NCBI GenBank assembly: GCA_037042915.1
Contig: CM073203.1
Location: forward strand, 744,001 to 808,000
Direction of reading: 5' to 3'
Length of the DNA stretch: 64,000 nt
DNA from: Auricularia sp. M13
Taxonomy: Eukaryota > Basidiomycota > Agaricomycetes > Auriculariales > Auriculariaceae
Positions 11,537 through 22,321 of the stretch are shown one piece after another. The notes beneath the pieces were generated by a model. That model had not been told where the DNA came from and searched no databases. It saw only the letters and a list, made by a program, of their open reading frames with translations. A program made the position numbers and the translations under genes. Numbering within the stretch: position 1 is the first letter of the stretch; each line of letters starts with the position of its first letter.

Positions 11537-13351
11537 TCAGTGTTTGCCTCGTTGCGCCCACCATGCCATGACCTCGTATATCAGATTCACATAATCTTCC
11601 TCGGTACGACGCCCGCGGCTCCAGCGCCGCTCCCATTCCACACCGCCTTCCGCAATGCCCGCCAACCAGGCCTTGAGAAGGTCTATACCGTGCTCCATGG
11701 CGTACACGCGCCATGGCTCCGTGTAGTTCACGCCCGCTGGAGGGATGCCACCGCGGCCTGCCAGCTTGGGTCGACGTTCGCGAAGCAGGTTGACTAGGAG
11801 GTCTTCGAACGCGCCATCCCCGCCGTGGCCGGATCGGGGGCCGTATCCCTTGTTCACCTGCGTGTATGGCATTAGCTTTTCATATGAGCAGCCGACAGAT
11901 GGCCATGGTACTCGTTCTACCTTGTGTCCGTAATGCGCTGGATCTGCGCCGTCAGCGCGAATGAGCTCCTCGCGTCGCTTCAGCGCGGCATAGAGCTCCT
12001 CACGCGAGTCGAGCAGCTCGGGAAACGCGATGGTGTACGCGGTAAAGAGACCCTGCGCGTAGTCGCACATGCCGGTAGGGTTATACAGGATGATGCCGTT
12101 GAAGTAGAGGGCGCCGAGAGGGTAGCGGGTGTCCAGCGAGAGCGTGTGCTCGTACAGCGGGTATATGTAGTACGTGTTCGTCGTCAGCCTGTCTGTTGGC
12201 TGCGGCTGCCCTGGTGCGAGCTCGTGCAGGGCGCCGCCCGCCGATAGGAAGGGGACGCGCACTTCGTACCCCGTTGCGAGGATTATCGCGTCGACATGGC
12301 GCAGCTCGGTGCCGTTACGCAAATGGACTATGCCGCCTGTGAGGCTAGCGATGCGCGGCACGTCCAGTGCACCTGAGATGGCGGGTAGTCCTTTTCCTGC
12401 CTCGCCGGACCAGTACACCTACAGAAGGACGGTTTTCAGTTGGTCAAGTAGCTCGATGAAGCTTCCGAAATACCTTATTCGCCGTCCCGACGAGATTGCG
12501 AGCGATGTCCCAGCCGCTAGGGCCGTGGCCGACGACGACGACTGCACGACCAGTATAGGGATCCGGAGTGCGATAATATATGGAATGCGAGATCGTCTTG
12601 TTCAAGGCCATCCAGTCCTCTTGTCCTTGGAAACTTGGTATACAAGGGAACACATTCACGCCGGGGGCAGCAATGAGATGGTCGAAGTGCGCGTGGAAGA
12701 GTTTCCGACTACCCACGCCAATTGAAAGATCTTCAACGACCAAGTCCCAGTATCCCGTTGTAGAGGAGCCAATCCATGAAGCCTTGTGCACGTGGTGCCG
12801 CAACCGAATATAGCTGGAAAGGTTGAAGTGATTTACTGTAAGTTGGTGATATCTGAGTACGTCTTGGTGAGGTGCGAAAAGTGGAGTCTCTGGTGGTAAT
12901 GGCCAATGCGGGATGGTCACTGCGCACAAAGCGGTGTCAGCAAATGCTCGTGATGCCTCTGGAAACGTACGTGACGGGTGGGGTCCATTGGTACGCAAAC
13001 TGGGATATAAGGGTGTTTCTGGAATGTCAGGCGGATTTGGAACGTCTCCGTCCTCGGGAAGCCCTGTATCCTTGGTGAGCAGCTTACACGCACAGGCAAG
13101 GCGAGCGACGAACACAAACCGCCGACAGCGTGTCGCTTCTCGAAAGCGACGACCTCCCAGCCCTGACGTAGCTCAACAGGCAAGTCCATAATCGCTTTGA
13201 GCGCGCTGATACCGCCAGCGCCCATGCCCACGATGGCTATTCTCTTTGGCGGCGGCGCTGAGAGTGGGATCTGCTGCTGAGCAGAGCTTGTAGTAGCCAT
13301 GACCACCACCATCGCTGCAGCATTGACCCCAAGTCCCCAGCCGCGAACCAT
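11537..13351 (-). CDS. Flavin-containing monooxygenase-like protein with signal-like N-terminus
   Basis: FAD- and NADPH-dependent oxygenase of the FMO type. The first dinucleotide-binding motif is IAIVGMGAGGISALKAI and the second VVVVGHGPSGWDIARNL; further landmarks are TPLYPSLRTN, the stretch IPSFQGQEDW and the C-terminal ILATGYEVRVPFL. Three introns of about 50 bp restore one frame of about 550 residues. The chosen ATG is 13351-13349; the frame is open further upstream, but the 123 extra residues have no family resemblance and no ATG. The chosen start gives a short polar stretch, a hydrophobic segment (AAAMVVVMATTSSA) and then QQQ, which resembles a cleavable signal peptide, unusual for an FMO. 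The substrate is unknown. It is transcribed divergently from the S33 hydrolase across 367 bp. Confidence 0.88.
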
Positions 13352-13718
13352 AGCAGCAATGAAAACCGGAGGCAGGAAGCCAGTCTGAAGCCGTCGAAGG
13401 TTGGAGGGCGCCAATGGCGTGCAGACGTCATCTGGAGCTCTACGATAGGGTCTTCCAGATAGGTACACGGCAGAGATATTCATAGGCGAGCGCTGAAGTT
13501 TTGGAAATAGGTTCCATTGGTCCCAGGCCTCTAGTTGTTCGGGTCGATAATGGTTCAAAGCAAAGCCTGTGTTCGGAGTCTGTTTTCGCGTCTGGTCCCG
13601 GTATTGGCCATCAGCGGATCCGCGATCATCATCCGAACTGCCACTACTCTGGACGGATGACGCCGCAGCAGACCGAACACAGACGACTTGATTCTCTAAC
13701 GCGAGCCAGAGTGTAGCC
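13352..13718. promoter_or_regulatory. Divergent promoter, FMO / S33 hydrolase
   Basis: The 367-bp gap between two divergent start codons must hold both 5' regions. The frames crossing it have no family resemblance. No clear TATA box was picked out. Confidence 0.5.
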
Positions 13719-16314
13719 ATGGCTCAGGAGCTATCCCGGGGCGCGCCTGGAACGGTATGCATTGCTCAGCTCTCGCAGCAGTGGCGCCTCGCCCTAGTCG
13801 ACCAAATGCGGTGCTGACGTGTCATAGGCAGAAGAGCGCACTCATTTACTACCGAGAGTACACGTACCCAGCGCTGAGGCCGACTCTATCACCGACGCAC
13901 CACCGTGGCCGCGGCGGACGCGCTGGGTGTTCATCGTTGTGTCCTTTGTTGGCCTGCTCGCATTCGTGATAATACTCAACGACTGGCCACCGTATGGATT
14001 GCACAGGCAGGGCTTCGCTCCGTGTTCTGAGGACACCGACCTTGAGTGCGGTTTCATAAGGTGCAGAGCTACCTTGGACTTTACAAAAATTCTTCTCTCT
14101 GACAAGCCCGCCCACAGAGTACCTCGCAATTACTTCAATCAGTCTGAAGGCACCACCGAAGTCTACATCGCTCGGTATCCCGCACCAGATCCCAGCAGAC
14201 GTATTGGATCTCTATTCATAAATTTTGGCGGGCCGGGGAACCCTGCGTCTACTCTCGCATTGTTAATGGGGAAGCCAGTACGTCCCGGGTAACTTCGCTG
14301 ACATTTTCTCGCTAACGGCGACACCAGTTTTCCCGCCTCTTCAACGGACGATATGATATTGTGGGCTTTGACTCCCGCGGCGTCGGCAAGACCCAGTGGG
14401 CTCAGTGTCATTTGGAGATACGAATGACGTGACATGACCAACAGACACGCGGTCGCATGCTTCCCAACCTGGGCAGACTACCAGCTCCTCCGCTCTGGGA
14501 CGGTGCTTTCTCAAGGTTTCAATGTTCCGCCGGATCCATTTTCGGCCGAAGGACGCGCCATTATCGAGGCGCAGTATGCGGAATGGCTCGCGCTCACGGA
14601 AGTGGTCTTTGAGACATGCATGGATGCTCCGGGAAGCGAAGACATCAAGTACATGTCCTCTGCCACGGTAGCGAGGGATATCGACTATATGACTACCGTA
14701 CTGGACGGGGAGGATGCGCTTATGTCAGTCGGTTACTACTGATTCTAGTTACTGGGCTGACTATCGCATTCGCAGCAACTATTGGGGACGTGAGTTTTGT
14801 GTCACAAGCTTGTTTTTTACACTCGTCTCACCGGACTTCAGCTTCCTACGGCTCAGTCCTGGGAAATTATCTTGTCAACATGTCGGTCCTACAGAATCTA
14901 TTACGCAATGCTCCGTGCTCATTATCTTCGATGCCAGGTTTCCCGACCGCGTTGGACGCGTCGCCATTGACGGTGTCGTGGATGCTCAAATATGGGCCAG
15001 TGCGTCCCACATCCACTGGCCTGTGCCCGTCTTAGCTGACCAAATCAGATGAGCCGTCGCACAAGTGGCTAGCTACCATGTTAAACGGCGTAGAAGCTAA
15101 TTTTGACTATGTCCTCGGGAAATGTGGCGCGGTACGTATCAGATGCTACTCGCGGGCGTCACCTTCGTGACACGCACCTTAGGCGGGACCCGAGCACTGC
15201 GCGCTCGCTAAGAGCAAGGGCGAATCGTCTTCAGCAATCGCTGCAAGGGTCGATGCATTGCTCGACAAATTATTCAAGGACCCGGTTGCTGTCCCGCACG
15301 CCCCCCGGCCGGGAATCATCACATCTGGCATGGTCAGAGGTACTTGTCCACATGCCGGCACAGTGCAACGTGTATATTTCTGACGGTATTCAGCACTGTT
15401 ACTTATGAGGACAAGCATGCCGACGCAGCTCACACGCACATACGAAGCCATCTCCGCGGCCATGGACGGTAACTACACGCAGCTGGCAAAGCTCACAATC
15501 TCTCGCGTGCAATTTCCCTCAAGGCCGATTGCAGGCGACGTAGCGCGCCAGCTGATCTCGTGCATGGACCAGCCTCCGTACGACCCTGACCGGCGAGAGA
15601 CGTGGCCCACAGCGGCGCAGCTGACTGAACAGTCACTATACGTCTTGAAGAATGTGTCTCCGAGATTCGGCATGAGGTGCGAAAAGTCTCAATACTCGAG
15701 AATGCTACAAGGCGCTAAAGCAGATCAATCATGGTGCAGTGTGTCGCTCCAGGAGCCCGATGGCGGCTGTCAATTTCTTGCACCTCTAGTCAACCAGGCC
15801 CCCGAGCGGTTCTCTGGGCCATTCAACCACACGCTGCGGAATCCCATCCTCATTGCCAGTGCAGATCTGGATCCGTGAGTACTGGTCGCCTGCATTTTTC
15901 CGTCACTGCGATCTGAGGAAGATGTGTCTTCGTAACAGGATTACACCTCTACTGCACGCCCGCACTGTGAATGACCGCTTCGGACATTCCTCCCGCCTGG
16001 TCATATCGGAGAATACTCCTGCGGTAAGTTTTATTGTCATAATGGTACACGACTCCTCGGACGCTGTCGCTGAAGTTGCTCCACTGATACAGCATAGCAA
16101 CTGGTACTCTGGTCCTTCGATGTGCATTGCCAAGACGTACAGGGATTATTTTACGTCCGGAGTTCTTCCCGATGCCAAGGAGACGCTGTGCCCGACCGAT
16201 GTCGAGCTATTCGACTTGCCTCGAGAGCACCAACCTGAACATGATGAAGATCTCGAACTGCGAGAGGTGGTGATGGAGTTGAGGAAGATTTGGCACAGTT
16301 TTTTGCCCGAATAA
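13719..16314 (+). CDS. Membrane-anchored serine hydrolase, peptidase S33 / TAP-like
   Basis: Alpha/beta-hydrolase fold enzyme related to tripeptidyl and proline aminopeptidases. The start at 13719 gives a 36-bp first exon (MAQELSRGAPGT); the intron 13755-13827 joins it to a cytosolic tail and one transmembrane segment (WVFIVVSFVGLLAFVIIL), so it is predicted to be a type II membrane protein. Then come the oxyanion region LFINFGGPGNP, YDIVGFDSRGVGKT, and the nucleophile elbow GPSYGSVLG (split by an intron near 14790-14850). The C-terminal TAP-type region follows (FNHTLRNPILIASADLDP, ITPLLHARTVNDRF) and the protein ends WHSFLPE at 16314. About ten short introns, roughly 650 residues. The catalytic Asp probably lies in SADLDP; the His was not assigned. 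A fragment of a paralogue lies at 19117-19500. Confidence 0.87.
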
Positions 16315-16614
16315 CTCTGATTGTGGACCTGGTACGATATTCATGACGAGCCGTCCTAATACCTACCCTGGAGTGTGTCCAGCCCGATGGCAATGGTTGC
16401 CGAGTGGTTGGCATTGATGAAAACATCGCCAGCGCTCCCTCGTTGTTCGCACACGTCGAAGCTCACTCACGGAGCCAAGCGCTTTCTACTTTCTGGTCGC
16501 TGATAGACATTATTCCGTGAGACGAAATCATATTATTACGAGACCACAATATTTCCTATATCAATCCAATTACGCATTTTTATTATCACCCAGCTTGAAC
16601 CTAAATCTCTGGCT
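16315..16614. other. Convergent intergenic gap
   Basis: Tail-to-tail spacer of 300 bp between the S33 hydrolase and small secreted protein 1. No gene seen. The A/T-rich stretch around 16500-16600 probably carries 3' ends. Confidence 0.5.
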
Positions 16615-17272
16615 TCAGTAGTTGCAGAATGGCTTGCCCGACTTGGTACGTCCGTATCCGTGAATAACTACGGTGCAATCTCATGAGAACCAAGTGCATC
16701 CCTGATGAGAATAGTCACTTACCATCCTTCGAGTCAAAACGCGCTGCCTTGGGACGGCCGCAAGTGCTGTCCATCTTCTTGCTGGAAGTTTCCGGCTGGC
16801 TGCTGTCGAAGTAGATGTTCTGGGGCGCCTTGCGGTTGCACACGTATTGCACGGCGTCGTTGACGATGACGGCGAGCGTCGGCGAGTTGACGTAGCCGTT
16901 GCGGCCTGAGATGGTCTTCGCGAGCGCGCGGACGGCGGTATCGCCGCTCGCCGCGCTGTACTTCGCGCTGAAGCAGTGGTACGTGTCCGCCGCACGCTTC
17001 GCGTGGCGCACGGGCAGCGCCGGCAGCTGCTCGACCTCGACCTCCTCCTCCTCCACCTCGCGCGGAATTACGACGCCGAGGGCAGAGAGCGGTGTGAACA
17101 CCGGTGCGCTGTCGGTGCCGTTGACGTAGTCGTACAGTCCGTTGGGGGAGCCTTCGGCAAGCACGACGCCGTTGCTGGGCCCGTCGTCCTCCTCGTTGAT
17201 GACGGTGTCCTGCGCGGCGACCAACGAGAGCGCCGCGAGGGAGACAGAGAGAAGTGAGAGGGAGAAACGCAT
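16615..17272 (-). CDS. Small secreted preproprotein 1, four-cysteine C-terminal domain
   Basis: Two exons (17272-16723 and 16667-16615) encode 200 residues. The start is fixed by a clear signal peptide (MRFSLSLLSVSLAALSLVAA); the frame is open upstream but without family resemblance. A propeptide-like acidic region (EEEEVEVEQ) ends in RHAKR, a dibasic Kex2-type cleavage site, just before the conserved C-terminal domain AADTYHCFSAKYS. That domain of about 105 residues has four cysteines (HCF, VCNR, CGRP, FCNY) and ends GYGRTKSGKPFCNY. It is a clear paralogue of the divergent gene at 18262-18918, with the same intron position and a last exon of exactly 53 bp in both. An AT-rich TATA-like stretch lies about 50 bp upstream of the ATG (17317-17330). 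I do not recognise the family; two disulphides are likely. No activity is assigned. Confidence 0.82.
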
Positions 17273-18261
17273 GTTGAAAGCGACGTGGGATACTGAAAAA
17301 GCCAGTGCCCCCGCGCTTTTATTATTATAATTTATCGTCGCGTGCCACACGCGCTCGCTGCAATCAGAGCTGCGCGAAGCCAGTTTGCACCTGCCTCGCT
17401 TATCAGATTGAGCTCCGTAATCGACGGACTTGCCAAGCATGTGCGTTCCTGCACATCTTTGATTAACTTGCTGCGGGATCTTACACACTGTGAATCTGAA
17501 TCACTGCAGGCAAAGCCGGGACCGAAGTCCAATGCGTCGTTCGGGAGTCATGGAAGCAGTCTCTGAGGAATCTTGGGACGTGTCAAGATTATTGTAGCTA
17601 GCTTCCGACTATCGCGACAGACCTGTCGAAAATTTCGTTCCTCGGAGCGCGGGAACAAACCGCGCGCGCGCGATTGAGCGTATAGGCAGGCGTCTTGGTA
17701 AGTCAACTGAGTCTTTCGATGAGAAATATTATGAAATAAGGCCCAGAATCTTTGCCTAGAGATCTGACTGCGGGCTGTGAAAGCCTGAGACAGGATCGTA
17801 TGGCCGCTCTGCCTGATCCCGCAAGTCTAAGCGTGCGAAGTCCGCGGATTGTCCGCGCGCGGCATCCTTAATCGCGGTGCGAGTTCTGAACCCGTAGAGC
17901 TCTTTGGCGAATCTCAGTGTTCACAGTTTGGTGCTGAATCTGTTATGCTGAAGCTTCAGCAGGATCAGCGAACGTATGTCCGAAGTCCAGCCTGGGTTTG
18001 TATTTCGCAGGTATGTCGGATGTCTCAGACGGATCTTCAAATACCTCCTTGACGCGCAATCCATGCGCTCGTTTGACAGGCGAATCGTCCATGTGCATGA
18101 CTGCGCGGCGTGGAGTTTATACCTCGGTAAAGACCCAGAGCTACGGCGCGTGGTAAGTAGGTGGCTAGGAACTCCTTGCGATGCGGATAGAAGCACACTC
18201 GACCATAAATGCGGTGGGTGCCACTACCTGCAGCATCTCACACCCTCGCACAGTCGAAGTC
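17273..18261. promoter_or_regulatory. Divergent spacer between the two small secreted protein genes
   Basis: 989 bp separate the two start codons. It includes a (CG)6 run at 17661-17672 and a 12-bp palindrome CTGAAGCTTCAG near 17948. No gene is supported; the open frames that extend both coding regions upstream lack family resemblance. Confidence 0.5.
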
Positions 18262-18918
18262 ATGCGTCTCACCCTCTCGCTCCTCTCTGTCTGCCTCGCC
18301 GCGCTCTCCCTCGTTGCCGCTGCCCCGCAGAACGACGAGGACACCGGCGACGTCGTCTTTGAAGACAACGACGGCCTGAGCACCGGCATCGTGTTGGCGG
18401 AGGGCGCCGCGGAAGGCCTGTACGAGTACAACACGACGAGCAGCGTGCCGAAGTTCACTGCGCTCTCGGCCCTCGGCGTCGTGATCTCGCGCGACCTCCC
18501 GCCGGTCGAGCGCGAGCCTGAGCTCTCCGGCCGCGCGAACTCCGTGACGCACTGCTTCAGCGCGACGTACAGCATCAGCCGCGCGGACGAGGCCGTGAAG
18601 GCGCTGGGCAACATCATCGCGGACCGCGGCGGCTACATCCACCAGTCGTCCTTCGCCGTCGTCGTGGGCAACGCCGTCCAGTATGTGTGCAACCGCCAGG
18701 CGCCCAAGAACCTCTACTACGATTGGTACTTCCCGGAGCAGAAGAGCAAGGACCTGGACGGCCTGTGCGGCCGGCCGAAGGCCGCGCGCTGGGACCGCAA
18801 TGACGGTGCGTGTAGCAATGAGTTTCTGTGCGGGAATGTCAGACTAAGGAACTCTTCGACGACAGGTGCTCGCGGATTCGGACGCACCGCGACGGGCAAG
18901 CCGTTCTGCAACTACTGA
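18262..18918 (+). CDS. Small secreted preproprotein 2, paralogue of 16615-17272
   Basis: Two exons (18262-18805 and 18866-18918) encode 198 residues. The signal peptide is MRLTLSLLSVCLAALSLVAA. The middle region (GIVLAEGAAEGLYEY, FTALSALGVVISRDL) aligns with its neighbour, as does the C-terminal domain with four cysteines (HCFSATYS, QYVCNRQAPKN, CGRPKAARW, GKPFCNY). The Lys-Arg before the mature domain in copy 1 is missing here: the matching place reads ELSGRANS, so processing would differ or fail. The intron gives GCG-TG after the donor GT and is 60 bp long. Secreted; function unknown. Confidence 0.83.
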   Translation: MRLTLSLLSVCLAALSLVAAAPQNDEDTGDVVFEDNDGLSTGIVLAEGAAEGLYEYNTTSSVPKFTALSALGVVISRDLPPVEREPELSGRANSVTHCFSATYSISRADEAVKALGNIIADRGGYIHQSSFAVVVGNAVQYVCNRQAPKNLYYDWYFPEQKSKDLDGLCGRPKAARWDRNDGACSNEFLCGNVRLRNSSTTGARGFGRTATGKPFCNY

Positions 18919-19116
18919 ACGCGGAGGTTGGGGGTCGAGTGCCACTGATCCAAAAAGGACCGTTTAGTTGATTCAAGGGTTTTGGTAGTAATAAAAGGGG
19001 CTTGGTTTCTTCTATGTTTCGTGCACATGGCACTTGGAGGGGAACGGTCTCGGGACAACGAATTGATCCAAAGTCGCACACGCTTTCGAAAGCGGCCCCA
19101 GCTAGCTGGGAGTGCC

Positions 19117-19500
19117 ATCTCATGGGAATTAGCCTCATGCAGGGGCTAGGAAACGACCTTGTCAACATGTGGATCGCGCAATCTATGTCAGACCGCTCAC
19201 TCTGAAATCCGATACCCGTAGCCAATGTGATGGTCATTGGGGGCGTCGACGGTGTTGAATTATGGGCTGGGAGGTCATCCATCATCAGTTCTGTGCCCAT
19301 TTCCGCTGAGAGCCCGAACGAATTACACAAGTGGCTGGCTACCGGGCTGAGAGTACAGCAGCCAACTTTGACCGTGAGACGCCATTCGGAAATGTGGCGA
19401 GGAAGGTAGGAGATGACATTCGCGAGCGTCGTCTTCGTGACACATATCTCGAGCGGGACTCGAGTTGAGGAGTACCGTGCGCCCGCCAAGAATAATCGCC
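19117..19500 (+). pseudogene. Fragment of an S33/TAP-like hydrolase gene
   Basis: Matches the inside of the intact hydrolase gene, roughly 14840-15220. Around 19117-19170 the nucleophile-elbow region reads GISLMQGLGNDLVNM against GPSYGSVLGNYLVNM. About 19230-19280 reads VMVIGGVDGVELWAG against VAIDGVVDAQIWA. About 19325-19400 reads LHKWLAT against SHKWLAT, followed by CGGAAATGTGGCG-like DNA. The glycine after the catalytic Ser-x position is lost, frames change between the pieces, and the N- and C-terminal thirds are absent. It is therefore a relic of a duplicated copy, next to small secreted protein 2. Confidence 0.7.
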
Positions 19501-20229
19501 TGCGGCGTTATTATGCGAGACCCCAGCCTCTGTCGCGTGTGGGCGACCGGTGTTACGCGAGAGCACCAGCCTGGTCGTGTCGAGGATACCGGACCGAATA
19601 GTGCTTGCCTGAAGCTATCACCTGATGATTGTGACTTGGGTTGAATATATCGACATGTCGTCCCGACACCGTTTCCTGGCAGCGTGACGACAAAATCTGC
19701 CTCCTTGACATGGTTGAGGTCGTTGTCGGCAACATTGGTCATGGGAACTCGTCCAAGAGTACGGAATGAAAGGCAGCACAGGGCTTCCTGATCCAGCCCC
19801 TTGCTTGCTCTTCCGGTGAGAATGAACACGAGAGTCGCTCGGTCTCAGGGTTGCAGAGGATCGGGTAACGGTACCGTTCGTCTTCCTCGTGGGCTCACTG
19901 AGTGACATGCTAGGCACCGTTCACAATCATATAGCCACAATAGATGTGAATGGAGTTTAGTTGACAGATTCTTGCAGAGATTGCTGGTGGTCGGGAGGCA
20001 GGGCTGGTCCGAGTCGCCGGCGGGTGCCGTGCTTTGCTCCTCTGCTGCTCCGTGCGCGTTCCGTTCATTTCTGCTCGCTGGCGGTGCTCCCCCAGCCAAG
20101 TCCCGGTATCAGCTGCTGTGTCGAGTGCCTGGAATTGTGGAATCCGAGCCGAGGAGCTAGCAAGAGGGCGGTGCGTGCCGCTGGCTGAAGACTCGAGCTG
20201 ATGGCTGACTCGCCTGGCACCCGCCTCAG
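19501..20229. other. Intergenic region before F-box gene 1
   Basis: No gene supported. Minus-strand frames of 168 and 99 codons across 19323-19917 have no recognisable motif or splice continuation. The last few hundred bases should be the promoter and 5' leader of the F-box gene. Confidence 0.5.
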
Positions 20230-22321
20230 ATGGCTCAGTCTTCGTCCTCGTTGGCCGCGCCGCTCAAGGCCCTGCTCAAGGGCATCGCTCGTCTTAAGCG
20301 ACGAAGCAGCAGCAGGCGCTCGTCGCTGGCGCTTACATTGCGCTCCTCAGACCAGCTGCCTCTGCCGGCCCCAGAACCCGCTCCCCACGTCCTTCCCTCG
20401 CCCGAGCTCGAGCTCCAGCCGCCGCTGGTGGCCGCGCCGACATTAGACACCTTAACGCCGGAGCTCCTAGTCCAGATACTGGATTATGCCGACGTGCCTT
20501 CGATTCTTCGCTGCTCAGCGGTCAGTGGATGATTCCCGCCCGCCCACACCTTCCCTCGGCCAGGGACGTGTTGTGCTGACGACCCTGGGCTCGCAGGTCT
20601 GCCGCCGGTTCCGTGACATCGTGGCCGCATCATCGGCGCTGCAATATCGCGTCACGCTTGTTCTAGCCGGCCTCGAGGACGCCGGCCAGCTACGAATACC
20701 ATACGGCGACCGCCTCCGCGCGCTACAGTCGCGCGAGGCATCGTGGCGTACGTTTGAGTACCGCGATCGCGTCACGCTAGACATTGGTCCCGGTGCTTAT
20801 CGACCTGTACGTCGAATGCCAACGGAAACTGAATAGGCCGCTGACGCTCGGGCGGGCAGTGTTATGATCTTCACGGCGGTGTGTTCTTCGTCGGACGAAG
20901 AACAGGCCCCAACCTTCCAATACGAATGCTCAGTTGGCTCCCGTTGCCTTCAGCATACGACCCGCCCGGGGAACCGCCAGATTGGACAAGCGTCCCGCTT
21001 GACATCAGCATTGACGACTTTGCTCTCGATCTGCACCAGGACCTTGTTGTCCTGGTGGAGATGCTTCTTCCTGCGTAAGTGCTCTTCATTCACATTTGAG
21101 ACAGCTTCAATTGAACACGGCGCCAGTGCCACCACACTCACTATTCAGTTGAGATCTTTCGAGACTATGCAACCACATCCTCGGGCGGAGACAGCAATAA
21201 TAGTTTCCGAATGCGAACCGGTGTCAATGAACAGCACCGTCGTCATCGACCTTACTGGCAAGCATCTGGGCCTACTTTTCAATTACGACCATGCGGCGTT
21301 CTCCAAGAAGGATACGCTGACAATATGGAACTGGAACACAGGCGAGATGCTCTACGTACGTTCTTGTACACAGACACTTCACTCGTGTTCACATGTTCCT
21401 TGCAGCGGTTGCAGGACACCCACACCAAGGTTACATCATTTTCATTCTTATCCGAGGACATGTTCCTCTTGCCCAACGTTGGCAATAGCACGGTCGAGAC
21501 CTACCGACGAAGTCCGGACGGGTTCACGCTGGCGGCCACATACGAACTACCGCCGCAGAGCCAAGGGTGCCTACTGAACAACTCTAATAGCCGGTACAAG
21601 TCGCGCGGAGTCTTCAGGCCACCAGTAGGCTCGCAGTGGGCGCACGAGCATCGGCCATTCTTCCTTGCGCCCGAAATGGAGCTCGTCGTTCTGTCGCTCG
21701 AGTACCGCGCCAAGGCGAAGGGCAACTACTTCACGCTCATCGCGCAGAAGGGCACCTTCCTGCGCACGCACGCGGGGGAGGGCGCGAGCGCGAGCGCGGA
21801 GCCGCCGCGCGTGCCGTGGGACGCGTGGGGCCCGGCGGGCACGCGCATCATCCGCGAGCCGCTGCGGCTGTGGGACTACTTTTTCGCGGGTACGCGCTTC
21901 ATGACGCTGACGACGGCGAACGCCGGCGGCGTGGACGACGAGGACAGCGCGCTGGGCGAGCAGCGGCCGCCGCCCGCGCCGCGCACGCACGTGCGGCTGC
22001 TCGACTTCAACCAGGCCGCCGTTGCGCACGCGCCGCTCGAGGCGCCCGCGCACAGCGCGACGCGCAAGCTGCGCGTCGTGCGCGAGCCCAACGTCGTCCG
22101 CGCCGGGCCCGTGTTCAGCGAGGACGTCATGACGCGGTTTCCGTACCTGGAAACGATTACGACCTGCGCGTTCGAGCTGTCGAACGTCATGTGCGATCAT
22201 GAGCGGGTGATTGGGCTCAAGGTGCGTTGTACATGAACCTGGAGCTGCGGAAGCTGATGCGCTGCGCCTGCAGACGAATGCCGTGCTGGACATGGAGAGT
22301 ATGGATGTGTTTCTATTGTAA
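20230..22321 (+). CDS. F-box protein with long beta-rich C-terminal region
   Basis: Probable substrate-recognition subunit of an SCF ubiquitin ligase. The start at 20230 is followed by a basic, serine-rich leader. The F-box is LDTLTPELLVQILDYADVPS, then after an intron VCRRFRDIVAASSALQYRV. Downstream are repeated beta-rich stretches (LYDLHGGVFFVGRR, FALDLHQDLVVLVE, KKDTLTIWNWNTGEMLY, FLSEDMFLLPN, YFFAGTRFMTLTTA) typical of fungal F-box proteins with a propeller-like C-terminal half. The last small exon ends MDVFLL at 22321. About eight exons. The part 21640-22200 is extremely GC-rich, so the opposite strand and another frame stay open too. A gene of similar layout lies at 30130-31943. Confidence 0.8.

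Noticed and set aside
18839-19489. 216-codon minus-strand frame
   Set aside because: Overlaps the end of the secreted protein gene and the S33 relic; no motif or splice support.
19323-19829. 168-codon minus-strand frame
   Set aside because: No family resemblance, partly antisense to the S33 relic.
21571-22293. Minus-strand frame of 240 codons and plus frame of 188 codons inside F-box gene 1
   Set aside because: They mirror a very GC-rich coding block; the F-box frame has the family motifs and the others are Arg/Ala-rich composition shadows.
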